The notes under the pieces: model-generated
Seen by the model: the letters and a program-made list of their open reading frames with translations, nothing else
The model's database searches: none
Told to the model about the DNA's origin: nothing
Source of the DNA: Berberis thunbergii
Taxonomy: Eukaryota; Streptophyta; Magnoliopsida; Ranunculales; Berberidaceae
Length of the DNA: 64,000 bases
Reading direction: 5' to 3'
Assembly: GCA_003290165.1 (NCBI GenBank)
Contig: QNQO01000458.1
Location: 716,039 to 780,038, forward strand
Program-made: the position numbers and the translations under genes
Shown: positions 12,184-23,530 of the stretch, in pieces
Position numbering within the stretch: position 1 is the first letter of the stretch
Layout: each line of letters starts with the position of its first letter

Positions 12184-12678
12184 CAGAAGTTTTCCGTTGT
12201 TCTTGAAGGATATAACGATGCTGATTGGAACACCCTCTCAGATGACTCCAAAGCCACCATTGGCTATAGTTTCAGTATAGCTGGTGGAGCTATTTCTTGG
12301 AAACCGAAGAAACAAACCATTTTGGCACAGTCTACAATGGAGTCAGAGATGATAGCACTAGCCACGACTAGTGAAAAAACAGGTTGGTTAAGAAACCTGC
12401 TGGCAGATATCCCTTTATCGAAAAGACCAATTCCAGCTGTCTTGATCCATTGTGATAGTACCGTAGCTATTGCAGAAATACAGAACCGTTATTATAATGG
12501 CAAGAGACGACAAATACGTCGTAAGCACAATACAGTTAGAGAGTTTCTATCTACTGGTGCTGTGAGAGTGGATCATGTACGAACTGATGCGAACTTGGCT
12601 GATCCTTTGACGAAAGGATTAGCTAGAGAGAAGGTTTTCAAAACCTCAAAAGGAATGAGACTAATGCCCTTAGATTGA
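12184..12678 (+). pseudogene. Copia 1 RNase H domain
   Basis: The frame from 12184 reads LEGYNDADW, SIAGGAISWKPKKQTILAQS, TMESEMIAL, LIHCDSTVAI, RKHNTVREFL and DHVRTDANLADPLTKGL, ending with a stop after 12678. The three acidic catalytic positions usual in copia RNase H (D in NDADW, E in MESEM, D in HCDS) are present. It would remove the RNA strand during reverse transcription, but here it is cut from its polymerase. It is the best preserved coding piece of this element. Confidence 0.9.
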
Positions 12679-13212
12679 TGAGTTATTCATGACGGTAACC
12701 CAACCTATAGACTAGAGATCCCAAGAAATAGGTTCAATGGGTAATAACAAGTCGTGAATAATATGAAGTGAATCATGCTGACAAATCTCATTCCTAGATT
12801 AAAGCATGCGTTCCTGAAGCGATAGTAGGATGAATTAAAAACTCTTAATGAGGTTGATACTCTATGTGGAGTGGAGTACTTAGCTACAGGAGTACTCTTG
12901 ATAGACTCACCTAAGTGATTATGAAAGTTTGGCCACTTCCTATGGAATTTGTGGGCAAAATTCCTAGAGTCTTCACTATACTGGGATATACGTGCATGGC
13001 CGTAAGGCACGATCTTTTTAGACTTCACCCTGGTAAGGTTGTGCGTGTAATGGCTGTTGGAGATATAGTTCAAAACTACGAATTACTCTAGTATAATCTA
13101 AAGCATGAACACTACGCAAGAGTTCAAGTCGAAAGACACTTTTGTTTATGCACAATCTTATATTTTTCAGATTGCTTGATGAAAATTGTTTTAAAAAGCC
13201 AAGTGGGGGATT

Positions 13213-13882
13213 GTTAGAAATATGACTTTTTTAAAATAAAAGAAAATGAGTGTGTATAAGGCTTCGATCTCTAGACTTCTCTCTATTTTTAGTCCCACAT
13301 CTTCTATACAACTCATAGTGGAAGAATTTATAAGGAGATTGGTTGGACTTAGGTTTGGACCCCTTGGAAGTACCACACTTTTGTGAGGAGGGGAGAGATA
13401 GACTCTCGCGCCCGCCGCCGTCCGTCCGTCGGGGTCAGTGAATCTAGTCGAGTCTTTGTATTGTCAATGTACTTATCCGGATTTTCGTATTTGAATGAAT
13501 CTGTATTCTCCCTATAAATACAACACAACTTAGAGTTTAGAAAAATACAAAAAAAAAAGAGAAAAACAAGAGTTCTTCTTTTGCAATCAGAGAGAACAAA
13601 ACATTTTCGTTTTGCAATTAGTTTTCGTTTAGCATTTCAATAAAAGAAGAGTTTTCTTGTTGTTGATTTTTATATAATGTATTGGTGATTCCGAGCAAAC
13701 AAGAGATTAAGGGTGAAAAGTATTCCGTTCATCAACAGTGCAATTGTTTGAACGAGACAGATAAGATTCTGGGCTATTTTATCCTGAAGACGACGGGGCT
13801 ACTAGACTGCTTGCACATTTTTTGGCAGAGCCACAAAACGTCTTAAAAAAAATGACCTAGTCTGCGACTCAACCGAAAAACA
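13213..13882 (+). repeat. 3' LTR of copia 1 (670 bp)
   Basis: It begins TGTTAGAAATATGAC right after the polypurine tract and matches the 5' LTR except for a deletion of about 215 bp after the CCGTCCGTCGGGGTC segment. The deletion removes sequence upstream of the promoter but leaves the TATA box (CCCTATAAATACAAC, near 13510). Confidence 0.88.
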
Positions 13883-16202
13883 TGGATATCATGTGTAGTG
13901 GACTGCTAATAATGGTGTATTTTTTTTTTAAATTTTTATCAAAGTAGGGACCTTTGCAGTGAACTTCTTTTTCCAGCTCAACATTATTTCAGACCTAGCA
14001 AATGAAGCCTAAGTATGGCATTCCATGAGATAGGCCCACTGATCAATCAGAGGCTCTCACGTATTTTGGTACCAGCATATTTATGCAATTTTATTATCAT
14101 ATTCTCTGTAGTTGCTTAACCAATTTGTATTAATCTAGGCTTTTATAGTTTTATAGGTTGCTAATAACATAACTCCAGATAAGAAGTCAAAAATGCAAAT
14201 TAATTTGATTTGGAAAAATCAGCAAAACAAGGATTTATAAAATGAGTGGGAGACCATCCTTCCTTGCAATCACACAACTACAAGCCTCCATCCACTGATT
14301 GAGCCATCATCTCGCAGAACAGCTCTGTAACAACCACAGACTCCATTGCAACCACCCCTCATTTCAATCACAGCCGCCATCGCCCTTCGCATATCTCCAT
14401 CAGACCGTCACCCCATTCTTAGACGACCCCGCCTTCGTTCACAACACAACCATCATCATCCCTTCAGACCTTGCACGCACAAACCTTTCTCGCCATCAAA
14501 TCTTCTTCCTCGTCGTCCTTCCGTCGCCACACACACCCACCACCGAAGCCAAAACTTATCGCAGCCTCCTTCTTCAGTCACAGCCAACAACAATCCACCC
14601 CTTTTCTGGTGCACGCAACCAGAAGGACCAGATCGTGAAGAAGAAATTTAATTATCTTGTCTTTCGCTATCCGCATCCAGCACTCCACTTTGCACCACCA
14701 CTAATCAGGCAACAACGTTTTCTCTCAACTCTTTTCTTACTTTTAGTTGGATATTTAATTATGGATTGGTGTTCAAACATGATTTATATGTCTAGCTATT
14801 AGCTAGGGGTGAATTCGACGCTCCGAACATATGTTTTATGAATTAATTGAGTTCAATTTTTCCTTGTTGAATAGTGATTTTTTTTGCTTAATGTGGTCAA
14901 CTTAGTAAACATGTTAGGATTTGATGCTAGATTATAGGAGACTTTCACCTAATCGATATAATTTTTCACTTACAATTGCTAAATACAAATGAACATTTTT
15001 AAGGCTAAGTAAAAATCTAAGTTAAGAACAAAATGCTAATCATATTTGTAATTGCCTAGTTAGTTTTCATATTTTCCATAGATCTTAATGACCTTGGATT
15101 GTTTATCTAACTTGTGATTCCTTATTAGATAACATGAAAAGAATAATTTGAAAGAGACGTTTAGTTTAATTCAATGAATTTGAGAAAATAATAAGGTTAA
15201 TGCAGTGAGGTCATGGTCAATCTTGAGCATTGTCCTTCACGAGTTTAGTAAGGGATTTTGGAGTTTAGTTCATGAGCAAATGTTTGGTGTGTGGATCCTT
15301 AGCTAATTTCTCATCATCTACTTCTCTTAAGTTTTATTAGTATTATAGAGTTAGTCATAGTAATTTTCTTAGTTTAAAATTAGAAAATTCAATCACCCAA
15401 CATTTTCTTATTTAGTTTCTTAGTTGTCTTTTAGTTATCCTTAGTGTTAGTTAGCGAGCCCTATAATCCTTGGTCTAAAACGATCCCTACTTATTATTTA
15501 CTGCGACTACAAAACAAAATATTAAGTTGTGTGCCAGTAAAATAGTGCATCACATATTGAAAAATGGGGATGGAGGAGGCTTAATTGCTGACTTTAAAAC
15601 CATGAACCTTCTAGCTTGAGTCAGCATAATAAAGCCTTGGGCTGCAAGTAAAAAAGGTAAGGATACAAAATATCTACTCATATCTAAAGATGAATTATTT
15701 ATATCATTTAGTCCTTAGACTATGTATATGGCTCGGAATAGAAACCTAATTCCAAGATGACTCAATCCAAACCTTCGAATCACTTCGTGGATTCTATATA
15801 CATAAATACGTTCATGTCGATCTAAATAGAAACTCATTTTACAAATGGTGGATATGCAATCTCGGGTATACATGGCCATCTCACACTTACTCATCTATCA
15901 CTCACCATATTGCTACTTTCGAGCTTGACCGCTGAAATCTTTGCCCTAATCCCGAGCTTAAATTGGAATTTGAGCAGGTAACAGATGCTCAAAGATTCAA
16001 TTATCATTCTAACCGCGGGAGAATTTACGATCCTAAAAGTACCCTCAACAATATAATCACCATTATGATTTCCATCTTCATCTACCATTTAGCTAAAGTA
16101 TTATAAGCATGTGTTGCCTAAATGATAAATTGAAGCCTTGGCTAGGTTATGCTGCCAAGAGGTTAGGGAATTATTTACGAATGCTTGTTTTTATTTTTTT
16201 TA

Positions 16203-16255
<53 letters not shown>

Positions 16256-16450
16256 ACACACAAATGCACTCCAAAAAAAAACCTCGAACAAGGTTGATCA
16301 ATGTTCTATTTAGAACATTCATAAAATTGGAGCTTAGGGTAACACTCATCGATCCTCATTAACTACTGTCTTTTTTTTTTTTTTTTCATGTTGTAATGGT
16401 ATTTGTCATAAAACATTAGAATATTTATATTGTAAATTGAGAGGCGATTT
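13883..16450. other. Intergenic; possible gypsy LTR scrap 14.3-15.5 kb
   Basis: A proline- and histidine-rich open stretch at 14299-14802 is C-rich low-complexity sequence and I do not call it a gene. The stretch 14800-15500, with AGCTAGGGGTGAATTCGACG, repeated TTAGTTTTCTTAG-like tracts and a GATCCCTACTTATTATTTACTGCG end, looks like the LTR or leader of a plant Ty3/gypsy element, but no second LTR or coding part was found. The remainder shows nothing I recognise. Confidence 0.35.
16209..16252. repeat. (TA)n microsatellite
   Basis: An uninterrupted run of about 22 TA units, followed at 16371-16386 by a T tract. Such tracts are prone to length change. Confidence 0.97.
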
Positions 16451-16677
16451 TAGGGTTTTTTTATGATCTTGGTCTTGGTGTTTAGAATGATGTATCGCTC
16501 TTGAACTATGTCGAAGCAACAAGATCATCCCCTTAGCCTCTCGTGGGGGTGATTGCTTAACGAGAGAAGCATGTTACTAAACCCTAGATCATTCTAAGGA
16601 GATGATAACACAAGGATCAGACCCCAATGATAAATGAACAATAGATTTGGAAGAGGAAGTTAGCCTGACTAGTAGTA

Positions 16678-17160
16678 ATGGAGGTGCCAAAATCCCTAGC
16701 ATTGATTAATGCTAGTGAAGACGGTTTGAATGCAATAGCACGTGTACATGCAAAACCTAATGAAGCTTCTCAACAGCAACCCAACACAATGTGTTGGGCT
16801 TCGCAGTTTGTTAAACGCAAAGACGCTGGAACAATCAAACTCAAGCTTGTGCCCCCATCTATGGTGGAGAGGAAAAATTAAAATCAAACTCCCTAAACAT
16901 GATAAAAATATGGTAGAATGTGAGCAATATCTGATTGGGAATTTTGTTGGCAAACGACTTGCATATGGCTATGTCAATGATAGCCTGAAACAGATACGGG
17001 GGTTGAAAGGAAGCTTTGATATGTTTGTATATGGCGAGAAGGCTTTTATTTTCAAGTTTACAAATAAAGAAGACAAAATCAAGGTCCTTGAAATGAGGCC
17101 AATTCACATAGCTAGTAGGTTGTTATTGATTAAGGCCATGGAAACCATACATGACGGATG
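16678..17160 (+). pseudogene. DUF4283-type ORF, first part (interrupted)
   Basis: Reading starts in the frame of ATG 16678 and includes TMCWASQFVKRKDAGTIKL. It shifts frame near 16880 into ECEQYLIGNFVGKRLAYGYV, then FDMFVYGEKAFIFKFTN and MRPIHIASRLLLIKAME. This order (W-A motif, GxFVGKRLxY, FxMFxxGEKAFIFKF, MRP-x-IASRLL) is the N-terminal DUF4283 domain of plant LINE ORF1-like and related zinc-knuckle proteins, thought to bind nucleic acid. The ORF is cut at 17187 by an LTR element and resumes at 19427. The frameshift and the insertion make it non-functional. Confidence 0.8.
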
Positions 17161-17187
17161 ATGTGTAAAAGTATCAAACTTATTTCC

Positions 17188-17672
17188 TGATGTAGGACAT
17201 CTTGAAAAATATTTATTTGTGAGTTTTACCATGTCAAACCCCATTTGAAATCCAGTCAATGCTACTTTTGATTTAAAAAAAAAAAAAAAAAAATTCCTCA
17301 TTGGTCTAGGTCAAATAGTATTAGGAAATATGACATTTTAAGTTTATTTCTATTTTAGGCTAATTTTTGTTTTTCGTAATTTATGGCTGGCTTAGAAGCC
17401 TCCAAATAGAGTCAAAAAATTCTCAGGAAGTCCCTATTATAGTCTAGGTAACTTAGAAAAATTATTTTCCATGTTTTAGTAGGTTTTTAGTTTGTATTCA
17501 TGGAGTTATCCATATATGGAGCTCCTAGTATGAATTTTATTAATCAAGCAGTAAATCAATTAATATTCAAATCAATCAATTTTCATTTATTTTCTTAATT
17601 TTCAACAATAATTTAGCTCTCACATCTCAACTTTTTGAGTTTGTGATTTTAATTTATGTTTGTGCTACGTTA
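17188..17672 (+). repeat. 5' LTR of the small LTR element
   Basis: It starts TGATGTAGGACATC, carries a 17-A run near 17275, and ends GCTACGTTA just before the primer-binding-like TGGTAATTAGAGCC. It is the direct counterpart of 18302-19417 once the inserted LTR there is removed. Confidence 0.8.
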
Positions 17673-18301
17673 AGTGGTAATTAGAGCCTCGTTTGAGAAC
17701 CTACCACCAACATGGTTGAAGGAACTACCCTATGTATCAAGGACATTGATGCATGCCTTGATGTTCACCTCAAGATCTTCGATGATCAGTTTAATTAGGC
17801 TTAAGTAATGGAAAATTAGTTTAAGACACTACTTTTTGCAGAATTCAAAAGCACAATCAAATGAAGGACAATGATGCATTAGTTCCCTAAAATAATAAGT
17901 ATTTCCCCACCTTTCCAACCTCCCTTTACCCCAACATCACAACACCAATCTTCTTCGACAAACCTAACTTCCAACAAACAACCCTTTCATTTTTTTTGCA
18001 TGGTAGTATGTCGAATCATAATGCCATAATCACAACATCTATGCCAATTGATGTTGATCCGTACCACACACCCCTTGCCTACCACCCTACCCATTCTCAC
18101 CCTAATTTGGGGAACCCAAACATAAACTTCAAATTCCTTGTGCTCGTCCTAATTAAGACATGTGCCTTAAGTGTGGAAAAATTAGACATTTTTCAGATTT
18201 CTGTTGTAGTATATGATTCCAATGAATTTGATGATGTTCACCATGAGGAATATGATGCTTATATATGATGACAATTATGGAGACGACAATGACACATCTC
18301 T

Positions 18302-19417
18302 TGATGTAGGACATCTTGGATTATATTTATTTGTCAGTTTGACCATGTCAAACCCATTTGAAATCCATTCAAGGCTATTGATGATACACCAAAACGGTTT
18401 CAACTCTGCGTCGTACACGTGTTATGATAATCTCGAGGAGAGATATGCTCTAGCGTTAGCCCAACACTGATACGACCCAAGCGATTTTTAAGCCCGCCCA
18501 ATGCAGTCTGCTAAACAAACTCGAATTCTTACAGCCCGCCCAAGCAAGTATCTCGAGGATCAGCTTGAAACAGGCAAGTGCAGCAGCTCATTGCTTCCAA
18601 CTAGGAAGTAAATTCCAGAGTACGTATAAAATATGGAGACTTCTGCCTATATAATACTCTTGAAACGGGAACTATCTCCCACGAATCTAGGAGCACATGG
18701 CTAACATAAAACTTCCCTCCACAACACGACTCCTAATTAGATAGTTATCTTCACGCATATCTTCTTCCCTAAACTACGCCATTGATGGCCTGGTTGAACC
18801 ATGACTCTTACACTATAAATAAGACATGAGGTTGATAAGCTAAGGTACACTACAAATTCCATGTTTACAACATTACACCTTCCTTATATCCCTGTCTGAC
18901 TTTAGCATCGGATTGTCATCAGCCTCCACAATGGTGGTCTGTGGCTCATGTGTGTTCCTTGTGCAGGTTAGCAATTTTACAGGTCAAGGTTAAAGCAGGG
19001 AGCGGAAAACGACTGGATCAACTACTTTTGATAAGAAACTTTCTTTATTCGTCTAAGTAAAATAATATTAGGAAATATGATATTTTAAGTTTATTTATTT
19101 TTAGATTGATTTTGATTTTGTATTTAATGGCTTATTTAAAAGCATTCAAAAGTGTCCAAATAGAGTCTAAACAGTCTTCGGAAGTCCCTCTTATTGTCTA
19201 GGTACCTTAGGAAAGTTATTTCCACGTTTTAATAGATTTTTAGTTGTATTCATGGAATTATCTTTATATATAAGGAGCTTCTAGTACGAACTTTACAATC
19301 AATCAATGAATCAATTATATCCAATCAATCAATTTCAATTTATTTTCTGAATTTCCAGCAATAATTTAACTCGTTCATCTCAATTTTTTTTATTTTAATT
19401 TATGTTTTCGCTATGTT
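18302..19417 (+). repeat. 3' LTR of the small LTR element, split by an insertion
   Basis: The 5' part is 18302-18378 and the 3' part 19021-19417. Together they give about 474 bp matching 17188-17672. The counterpart of the flank reads AATGCTACTTTTGAT in the uninterrupted copy, which locates the insertion exactly. Confidence 0.85.
18379..19020 (+). repeat. Solo LTR of the Tat-type family, nested
   Basis: It aligns with 7168-7806 nearly throughout: the TGATGATACAC start, ATCTAGGAGCACA, CACTATAAATAAGACATGAGG and TTCCTTGTGCAG. No internal region accompanies it, so it is what remains after recombination between two LTRs. It interrupts another LTR. The flanks GCTAT and ACTAC are consistent with a 5-bp target duplication that has since changed. 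Confidence 0.85.
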
Positions 19418-19426
19418 AGTTCTAAT

Positions 19427-19717
19427 ATGAGTTATCCTATGAGAAGTTCATTTATTTTATGGAGTACAGAGGACTTACAAACCATTGCTAGCGTATTGGG
19501 CGTCCCATTGATGCTTGACAATGCTCCAAAAGCAAGAACCAGGATTACTTTTGCAAGGGAGTGTGTAGAAATTAGCTCCAATGACCAATTCAATAATGTG
19601 ATACCAGTTGCAATTGATGATGGCGGAGTGGCAATGGTGGATGTAGAGTACTCTTGGAGGTCTGCTAACCATGAATATTGCATATGGTTCAAGAATGCAT
19701 CCCGTAGTTGTCTGAAG
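19427..19717 (+). pseudogene. DUF4283-type ORF, second part
   Basis: The frame reads FILWSTEDLQTIASVLGVPL, then DNAPKARTRITFARECVEIS and AMVDVEYSWR, ending with a stop at 19718. The pattern W-S-x-L-x-IAS-x-LG-x-PL, A-R-x-CVE-I and V-x-VEY-x-W is the continuation of the DUF4283 family toward its zinc knuckle. It picks up where 16678-17160 stops, which shows that the LTR element landed in the middle of the ORF. The zinc knuckle expected next (CxxC) is not evident. Confidence 0.8.
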
Positions 19718-19989
19718 TAACAGAAAACAAAACAAAAATAACCAAGTACTAAAGAGCTAGTACATGGGAGAACAAGTGAAACAAAAAAAGTGTAGACGAA
19801 GAAGAACAAAAAGGCTAGGAGGCTGTTATGGGTAATCACACATTCTAGCAAAGAAGCTATTGTAATGAAAAAGAGTGCACTGCTGCAAACTCTAGTCAAG
19901 ATGAATGAAATGATGTTCAAAGCCACAAAAGGAGCAACTCCCCACTAAAAATCTTTGATGTTATATTAATTCCCACAAAAATTCTTAAG

Positions 19990-20165
19990 AGCCAGGACCC
20001 TAGCGCCAATGGAGGCTCCCCTGCATGTTTTTAGGAGAGAGATCTCCTCAAGAACTCCTCAATGAATCCTCAAGATCTCCTCAAGAACTCAAGACCCCCT
20101 AAAGATCTCTTCTCTTTATTCTAAAAATGTGTTGGGGAGCCTCCCCTGGCGCTAGGGGTCTGGCT
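19990..20165. mobile_element. Foldback MITE, 176 bp
   Basis: The first 55 bases (AGCCAGGACCCTAGCGCCA...) and the reverse complement of the last 60 (AGCCAGACCCCTAGCGCCAG...) match over nearly their whole length, leaving a short loop rich in CCTCAAGAACT repeats. Either strand could form a long hairpin. No clear target duplication was seen, so the superfamily is open. Confidence 0.8.
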
Positions 20166-21050
20166 ATCTAGATAAGCCCTAATTCCAATGAGAATGAATG
20201 AGGAGGAGATGATGATGACTCAATAAGATCCACCATTACAATTAGAAAAGGTGGCATGGCAACTAATATGCAAGTTCTTGTGGAGATGACCTCAAAGTAG
20301 GAATAAGAACAAAAATACTTGGAGAACAATTTTGTTGATGACCATAAAAAAGCATCTGACTCAAGCTCTTGTGGAGATGTTGATGACCATGAAGTTGAGT
20401 AATCTAATGATGCAATTTCTCATGAAGATGATGCAATGGAAGGGTCTCCAAAAAAGTATGTGACGAGCTACTTCTTGAAGGGGTAGCATCTAGACACAGC
20501 CTTCGTAAATCACGCGCGGTAGGAAAGCCAATTGCAAATACATTGAGGATGGATCAAAACATCTCTACACCAAAAGAAAGTGTATCCCTTAAATTCAATG
20601 AAGTAATTGATTTTGAATTTTAGATTATAGGAATTAACATATTCCTAATTTTAGCAGTGCTTCTTTCCAAGCTCACACTCATACATAATTTTTTTTTTTC
20701 TTCTGATTTTTCTTACATCTTGAAACAAAGAGATGTTCCTCTAGACATGGTTTACCTACTTAGGTTTGATTGAATTAATGAATATTTTGTGCATATAATG
20801 AAACTAAATTAAGGAATATGCATCTTGTTACAACCATGACAACAAGTGATCATCTAATGAGTTTAATCTCTAGCATAGAGCCTCAGGAGGTTGTTCTTAG
20901 TTCGTGTACCGAGGATTTGTATATATTTTTGTTGATGTATCAATTAATGTAAAAGCATGCAACGAATTAGAGATTGTACTTTGGAGTTGTCCTGTATATT
21001 AATATGAATGTTTGGAGGTCCTTAAAACCTCGTTTGCTTTAAAAAAAAAT
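20166..21050 (+). other. Remainder and 3' tail of the DUF4283 non-LTR element
   Basis: Coding-like but stop-ridden sequence continues to about 20620. The block ends at 20990-21050 with TTAATATGAATGTTTGGAGG, TCCTTAAAACCTCGTTTGC and an A run. A closely similar tail lies at 39190-39235, which suggests this is the conserved 3' end of one family, consistent with a non-LTR element. Confidence 0.5.
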
Positions 21051-21767
21051 TAATTAAGTAGGCATTGGTGGGGACATGATAAAATAGTTTGTGGTAGTAT
21101 ACAACCCTACTACCAAATTAGTGTTGGACACCCGCCAAGCTCGTGCATGCTCACTCTTCTTTTTATAGTGATTTTGTAAATAATTTTAAAAAAAAAAATT
21201 AGAAAATGAATTAATTTTAGTTTTGTGAAATTTCATAATTATTTAATTTCAACTGAGGATATTTAGTTATTTGAAAATTTTGGAGGTACAACTTTTAATT
21301 GTTTAGAATTAGATACCTAATTATTATTGAGGGCCCTTTTCTAGTTATTATAAGTTGGAGGGGTAACTTTAAAATTTCTTGGTTCATTTGTGCTCATTTT
21401 CCCAAGTATTAAGATACCCTATTATGTTTATGTATTTTTATCTCAGGAATGGGCTTTGATAACGATGATGATGATGATGATAGTTGGCATATTTAACTTT
21501 GTGAGGGGCATTTTTTGGTATTACAAAAAGTGATGATGAAGACATCTACCACCATTGATTTGGGGGTCTTAGAGATAGTAGAGATGTTTCTCATGGGCTC
21601 AAGAACATTGCTTACCATGCAGGTTTGCAGACCTTTTCTTGTATCTGGTCAATAAACATTACTGGGTTCATCATGAATCAACTCGAATCTTCTTGGTCCC
21701 CAAAAAAAACCGAATGTGAATTGAATTAAGCTAATTATGAAAGCTTACCATTTAAGTTTAACTCCCG
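21051..21767. other. AT-rich intergenic sequence
   Basis: Nothing recognisable apart from a short GATGAT run near 21465. Confidence 0.6.
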
Positions 21768-21990
21768 AGATCACAAACTAGAGCTTGTGATACGGTTAGT
21801 AAGCTCTTCTTCACAGCCGTCGGATTAGATCAAAGTTCCCAATATTGACTCTCTAGTATCTTTCCTATCTGTTATATTTCGTGATTTTCTTTCATCAACT
21901 TCTTTACTAGAACCAACTACAACGATTCAAAATATTATCAAACTTCTCACTTCCCCAAAATCCAAAGCTCAAGTCTCTCCGGGATAGGAG
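21768..21990. repeat. Left arm of an inverted repeat that hosts CACTA-1
   Basis: The reverse complement of this arm matches 22445-22529 joined directly to 34228-34335. For example GAAGAAGAGCTTACTAACCG here corresponds to GAAGAAGAGCTTATCAACCA at 34276. The right arm is split exactly at the CACTA-1 ends. The arms and the roughly 450-bp spacer between them look like an older foldback element or inverted duplication without coding capacity. Confidence 0.85.
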
Positions 21991-22548
21991 AAAAAAATTT
22001 CTTCGTGCAAAAAAGTTCTTTGTAGAGTGAGGAAACAAATATTTAAAAAAAAATCTCCATGAAAAAAAACTCCCCTTATAAAATTCTTTTTACAGGAAGA
22101 AACTCTTCAAGGAAAAGGAAAAAAAAGTAAGTTATGATGTAACAAAGTCTCCTAAAAACATCTGCCATGAAATGTTGTTCCAACCATGGCCTACTGGATA
22201 ACAAAGCCTCCTAAAACTCTGATTTATAAGTATAATCGAACTACGAGTATGTGGTCACTAGGCGATCTAATGACTTTTTTCTTTGTTGTGGAAAGAATTT
22301 TTCTTTCTGCTTTGGACGGCGCTTTTTTTCTTTTTTTCTTTTTTTTTTCTTCTTCTTCTTATTTCTTTGCACATAAAACTTTTTTGAGGGAATACATTTT
22401 TTTTTCTTTCGAGTCTTGGAGTGATTTGAGCGTGAGATTTTGATGAGAATAGAAGTTCGATAATATTTTAAGTCTTTCTAATTGCTTTTGTTAAGAAGTT
22501 GATGAGAGAATATCATGAAATAGAACGAACACTACACCAAAAATCCCC

Positions 22549-22975
22549 ATTAGCAACGGTTTTAAATCGTGGGGGTAACCCATTGTCACGGCTAAGAGCC
22601 GTGGGCTGTAGAGGCATCGCGAAATTCCTTTTAACGGCTATAAACCGTTGCTAAACATTTTAGCAACGGTTTTATGCTCCTGTAAGCGTGATGATTTTCA
22701 GAATTTAGCCACGGTTTTAAACCGTTGCAAGAATAATAGCAACGGTTTTAAGCCGTGGCCACAATAGCCACGGTTTTAAGCCGTGATAAGTTATGGATAA
22801 TAGCAACGGTTGTAAACCGTGGCTAACAAAATAACAACGGTTTTAAGCCGTGGCTAAACATCGAGAAAGAGGCCGTGGCAAGATGCGACCACGGTTGTAA
22901 GCCGTTGGCAGTTAAAACAAAATTCAAAAAAAAAATCTGGTTTGTTGCGACGGGTTGAAACCGTTGCAAATTAAT
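22549..22975. repeat. CACTA-1 left subterminal palindromic repeats
   Basis: About ten modules of the form AGCAACGGTTTTAAACCGTTGC or AGCCACGGTTTTAAGCCGTGGC are scattered over about 430 bp. Each half is CAACGG or CCACGG around TTTTAA. The right end carries the same modules at 34020-34195. In characterised CACTA elements such repeats bind the transposase partner; here that role is inferred. Confidence 0.9.
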
Positions 22976-23342
22976 ATAATCGAAAAAATATATATATATT
23001 TTTTGCTGCTGCAGCAAAATCACAGCCGTGGCATTGCAAAATTAGTCCTTACTAAGGTTTGTGTCATGCCTCCGGCACGAATAGGATTCCACAAACTATA
23101 TGCTAGATAAATACAAAATCAACCGTAAAAAAGAACTTGTCAAGTTTTGACGCCAAACAAAAACATGTAAACAAATAGCACTAATGTACAATAACAGGAT
23201 TAACCTGAACAAATGGAACCTTGTTATATCATGTTTCGCTCGCATCTAAAACAAAAGAATTTCTCTATGTTTTTTCCAACAATACAAATCCACATAGTTA
23301 TAATGTAGAAAATACATTGATGCAAATTGATTTCTCTCATAC

Positions 23343-23530
23343 CTTATCTACTGCACATTCAAGTTGAAAATATCAAACCCATCACTGCAAATGTCTTAGC
23401 AGAGCTATAGCTCCTTCTTCCCATTTGCTTGGCTTCATGAACAAATTGTTTTTTTGCAGTCATTTGTTCTTGCATCAGAGGACTATCCAATGCCCCAAGA
23501 AGCATAGCCATGAAGAACCCAAGCCCTCCT
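23343..23530 (-). pseudogene. Captured TIM22 fragment
   Basis: The minus strand reads [20 protein letters not shown], then QMTAKKQFVHEAKQMGRRS and SAKTFAVMGLIFST. This is the centre of the plant TIM22 subunit, the channel of the mitochondrial inner-membrane carrier import complex. One extra base breaks the frame after FST, in which ECAVDK then continues to a GT splice donor at 23341-23342. The start of TIM22 is missing. The upstream edge is fused to a ribosomal protein piece inside the same exon and in a different frame, so no TIM22 protein can result. Confidence 0.82.

Larger units (their letters stand above)
9441..13882 (+). mobile_element. Ty1/copia element 1, both LTRs, pol deleted
   Basis: Two direct LTRs flank an interior that keeps the end of integrase, the start of reverse transcriptase and a nearly whole RNase H domain in copia order. 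The core of reverse transcriptase, including the YVDD motif, is missing between 12180 and 12184. No gag or protease motif was found between 10330 and 11530. The tract AAGTGGGGGAT before the 3' LTR is the classic copia polypurine tract. I found no matching target duplication at the outer ends, so recombination or later change at the borders is likely. Confidence 0.9.
17188..19417 (+). mobile_element. Small non-autonomous LTR retrotransposon
   Basis: About 480-bp direct LTRs, each starting TGATGTAGGACATCTTG, flank only about 630 bp of interior. A primer-binding-like sequence TGGTAATTAGAGCC follows the 5' LTR and resembles the initiator-Met tRNA complement. The interior starts MVEGT like a gypsy gag and keeps a zinc knuckle, CLKCGKIRHFSDFC, near 18160, with C-x2-C-x4-H-x4-C intact. 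No polymerase is present, so it would depend on another element. It sits inside the DUF4283 ORF, and its own 3' LTR is interrupted by a solo LTR at 18379-19020. Confidence 0.85.

Noticed and set aside
14299..14802. A 167-residue protein gene
   Set aside because: It is C-rich low-complexity sequence with an overlapping open frame in another phase, no recognisable domain and a setting that looks like a retroelement leader.
19432..19926. A 164-residue minus-strand membrane-like protein
   Set aside because: It is the antisense of the DUF4283 frame, which has clear family motifs on the plus strand.
22186..22443. Phe-rich membrane protein
   Set aside because: It is produced by poly-T and TTC runs, with no start context or homologous motif.
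22549..22975. CRISPR-like array
   Set aside because: The repeats are short palindromes at irregular spacing in both orientations within a plant transposon end, not uniform repeats with unique spacers.
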